A model generated the notes under the pieces. The model searched no databases, was not told where the DNA came from, and saw nothing but the letters and a program-made list of their open reading frames with translations. Both the position numbers and the translations under genes were made by a program. From positions 1 to 44,617 of the forward strand of contig DRGP01000062.1 in assembly GCA_011050015.1 (NCBI GenBank): a stretch of 44,617 bases of DNA, in the 5' to 3' direction. The first letter of the stretch is position 1, and each line of letters starts with the position of its first letter. Below are positions 44,413 through 44,617 of the stretch, one piece after another. Source of the DNA: Leeuwenhoekiella sp. GTDB taxonomy: Bacteria > Bacteroidota > Bacteroidia > Flavobacteriales > Flavobacteriaceae.

Positions 44413-44617
44413 CAGGATTGGGTTAAGTAATTTATGACTGCGGCTTGGGTAAAATAATGCTGCACCGCTTCTATACGATCCAGCTGGAATTCTAATTGCA
44501 ACTCTTGAATATCCAGCACATCATTAAAATCTATGGTACCGGTCTCATAGTTTTTAAGCAGGATTTCTTCGGCGTTTTTAGCTTGTTTGAGGTTATTTTC
44601 TTGGGTAAAATAGCTGA
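44412..44617 (-). CDS. C-terminal end of a TolC/CusC-like outer-membrane channel (truncated by the window)
   Basis: The last 68 residues of an outer-membrane efflux protein: 'QAKNAEEILLKNYETGTIDF', 'NDVLDIQELQLEFQLDRIEA' and a final helix ending with '...NYLTQS'. The 'NYETGTIDF' and helix pattern is characteristic of TolC-type proteins. Most of the gene lies beyond 44617. It sits just ahead of the HMA-AraC regulator and probably forms, with the CusB-like adaptor and an unseen pump, a copper efflux system. Confidence 0.85.
   Translation of the reverse strand, partial: SYFTQENNLKQAKNAEEILLKNYETGTIDFNDVLDIQELQLEFQLDRIEAVQHYFTQAAVINYLTQS

Noticed and set aside
44444-44612. 13-bp direct repeat (44444-44456 and 44600-44612) near the right edge
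   Set aside because: Both copies encode the YFTQ of adjacent TolC helices, so chance or a helix repeat is more likely than a chimeric end.
1-44617. tRNA, rRNA, CRISPR arrays, insertion sequences, phage genes or integrases
   Set aside because: I found no direct-repeat-spacer pattern, no transposase or integrase motifs and no structured RNA that I could recognise.

Overview
The window looks like part of a Bacteroidota chromosome, most likely a marine-type member of the Flavobacteriia. The evidence is the A+T-rich sequence, near absence of Shine-Dalgarno sites, Bacteroidota-type promoters (TAnnTTTG at -7), and families typical of that group: haem_bd/DUF3347 copper proteins, TIGR01777 epimerase, a CopA-CopB-like multicopper oxidase and short palindromic intergenic repeats. 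I identified everything by reading translations and motifs; no database search was run.

Region 1 (1-5.3 kb, housekeeping): a truncated grpE, a YceI-family lipoprotein, a TIGR01777 epimerase, apolipoprotein N-acyltransferase (lnt) and a DUF2254 membrane protein. The first 27 bases repeat exactly at 2104-2130 and cut grpE off after 91 codons, which suggests a break or a chimeric contig end.

Region 2 (5.4-33.3 kb, all on the minus strand, mostly overlapping genes): a surface-polysaccharide cluster read from wzt (33255) down to the priming sugar-phosphate transferase (5368). It holds about fifteen intact glycosyltransferases and one glycosyltransferase fragment, two pyruvyl-transferase-family proteins, an O-antigen ligase/polymerase-like protein, an MBOAT acyltransferase with an SGNH-like partner, and a neuB-neuC-neuA set for a CMP-sialic (nonulosonic) acid. 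Nucleotide-sugar genes other than these are absent, and neither a flippase (wzx) nor the ABC permease partner (wzm) of wzt is present. A strongly A+T-rich block (about 23.9-27.7 kb) with a glycosyltransferase fragment on one side and a composition change inside a gene on the other looks like a swapped-in serotype-type cassette.

Region 3 (33.4-44.6 kb, minus strand): a copper detoxification set. In transcription order it has the end of a TolC/CusC-like outer-membrane channel, an HMA-AraC fusion regulator, a 16-cysteine Csp-like copper store, a multicopper oxidase with a Met-rich insert and a C-terminal CopB-like domain, a DUF3347 lipoprotein, a frameshifted haem-binding (CxxCH) protein, an ArsP/DUF318-type permease, a Cu P1B-ATPase with an HMA and two CPxCGM domains, a DUF305-type membrane protein, and a CusB-like adaptor with its own metal domain and a DUF3347 tail. 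The ATPase carries an in-frame insertion of what looks like an intergenic palindromic repeat; a related copy lies just upstream of the gene. The RND pump itself (CusA) is not in the window.
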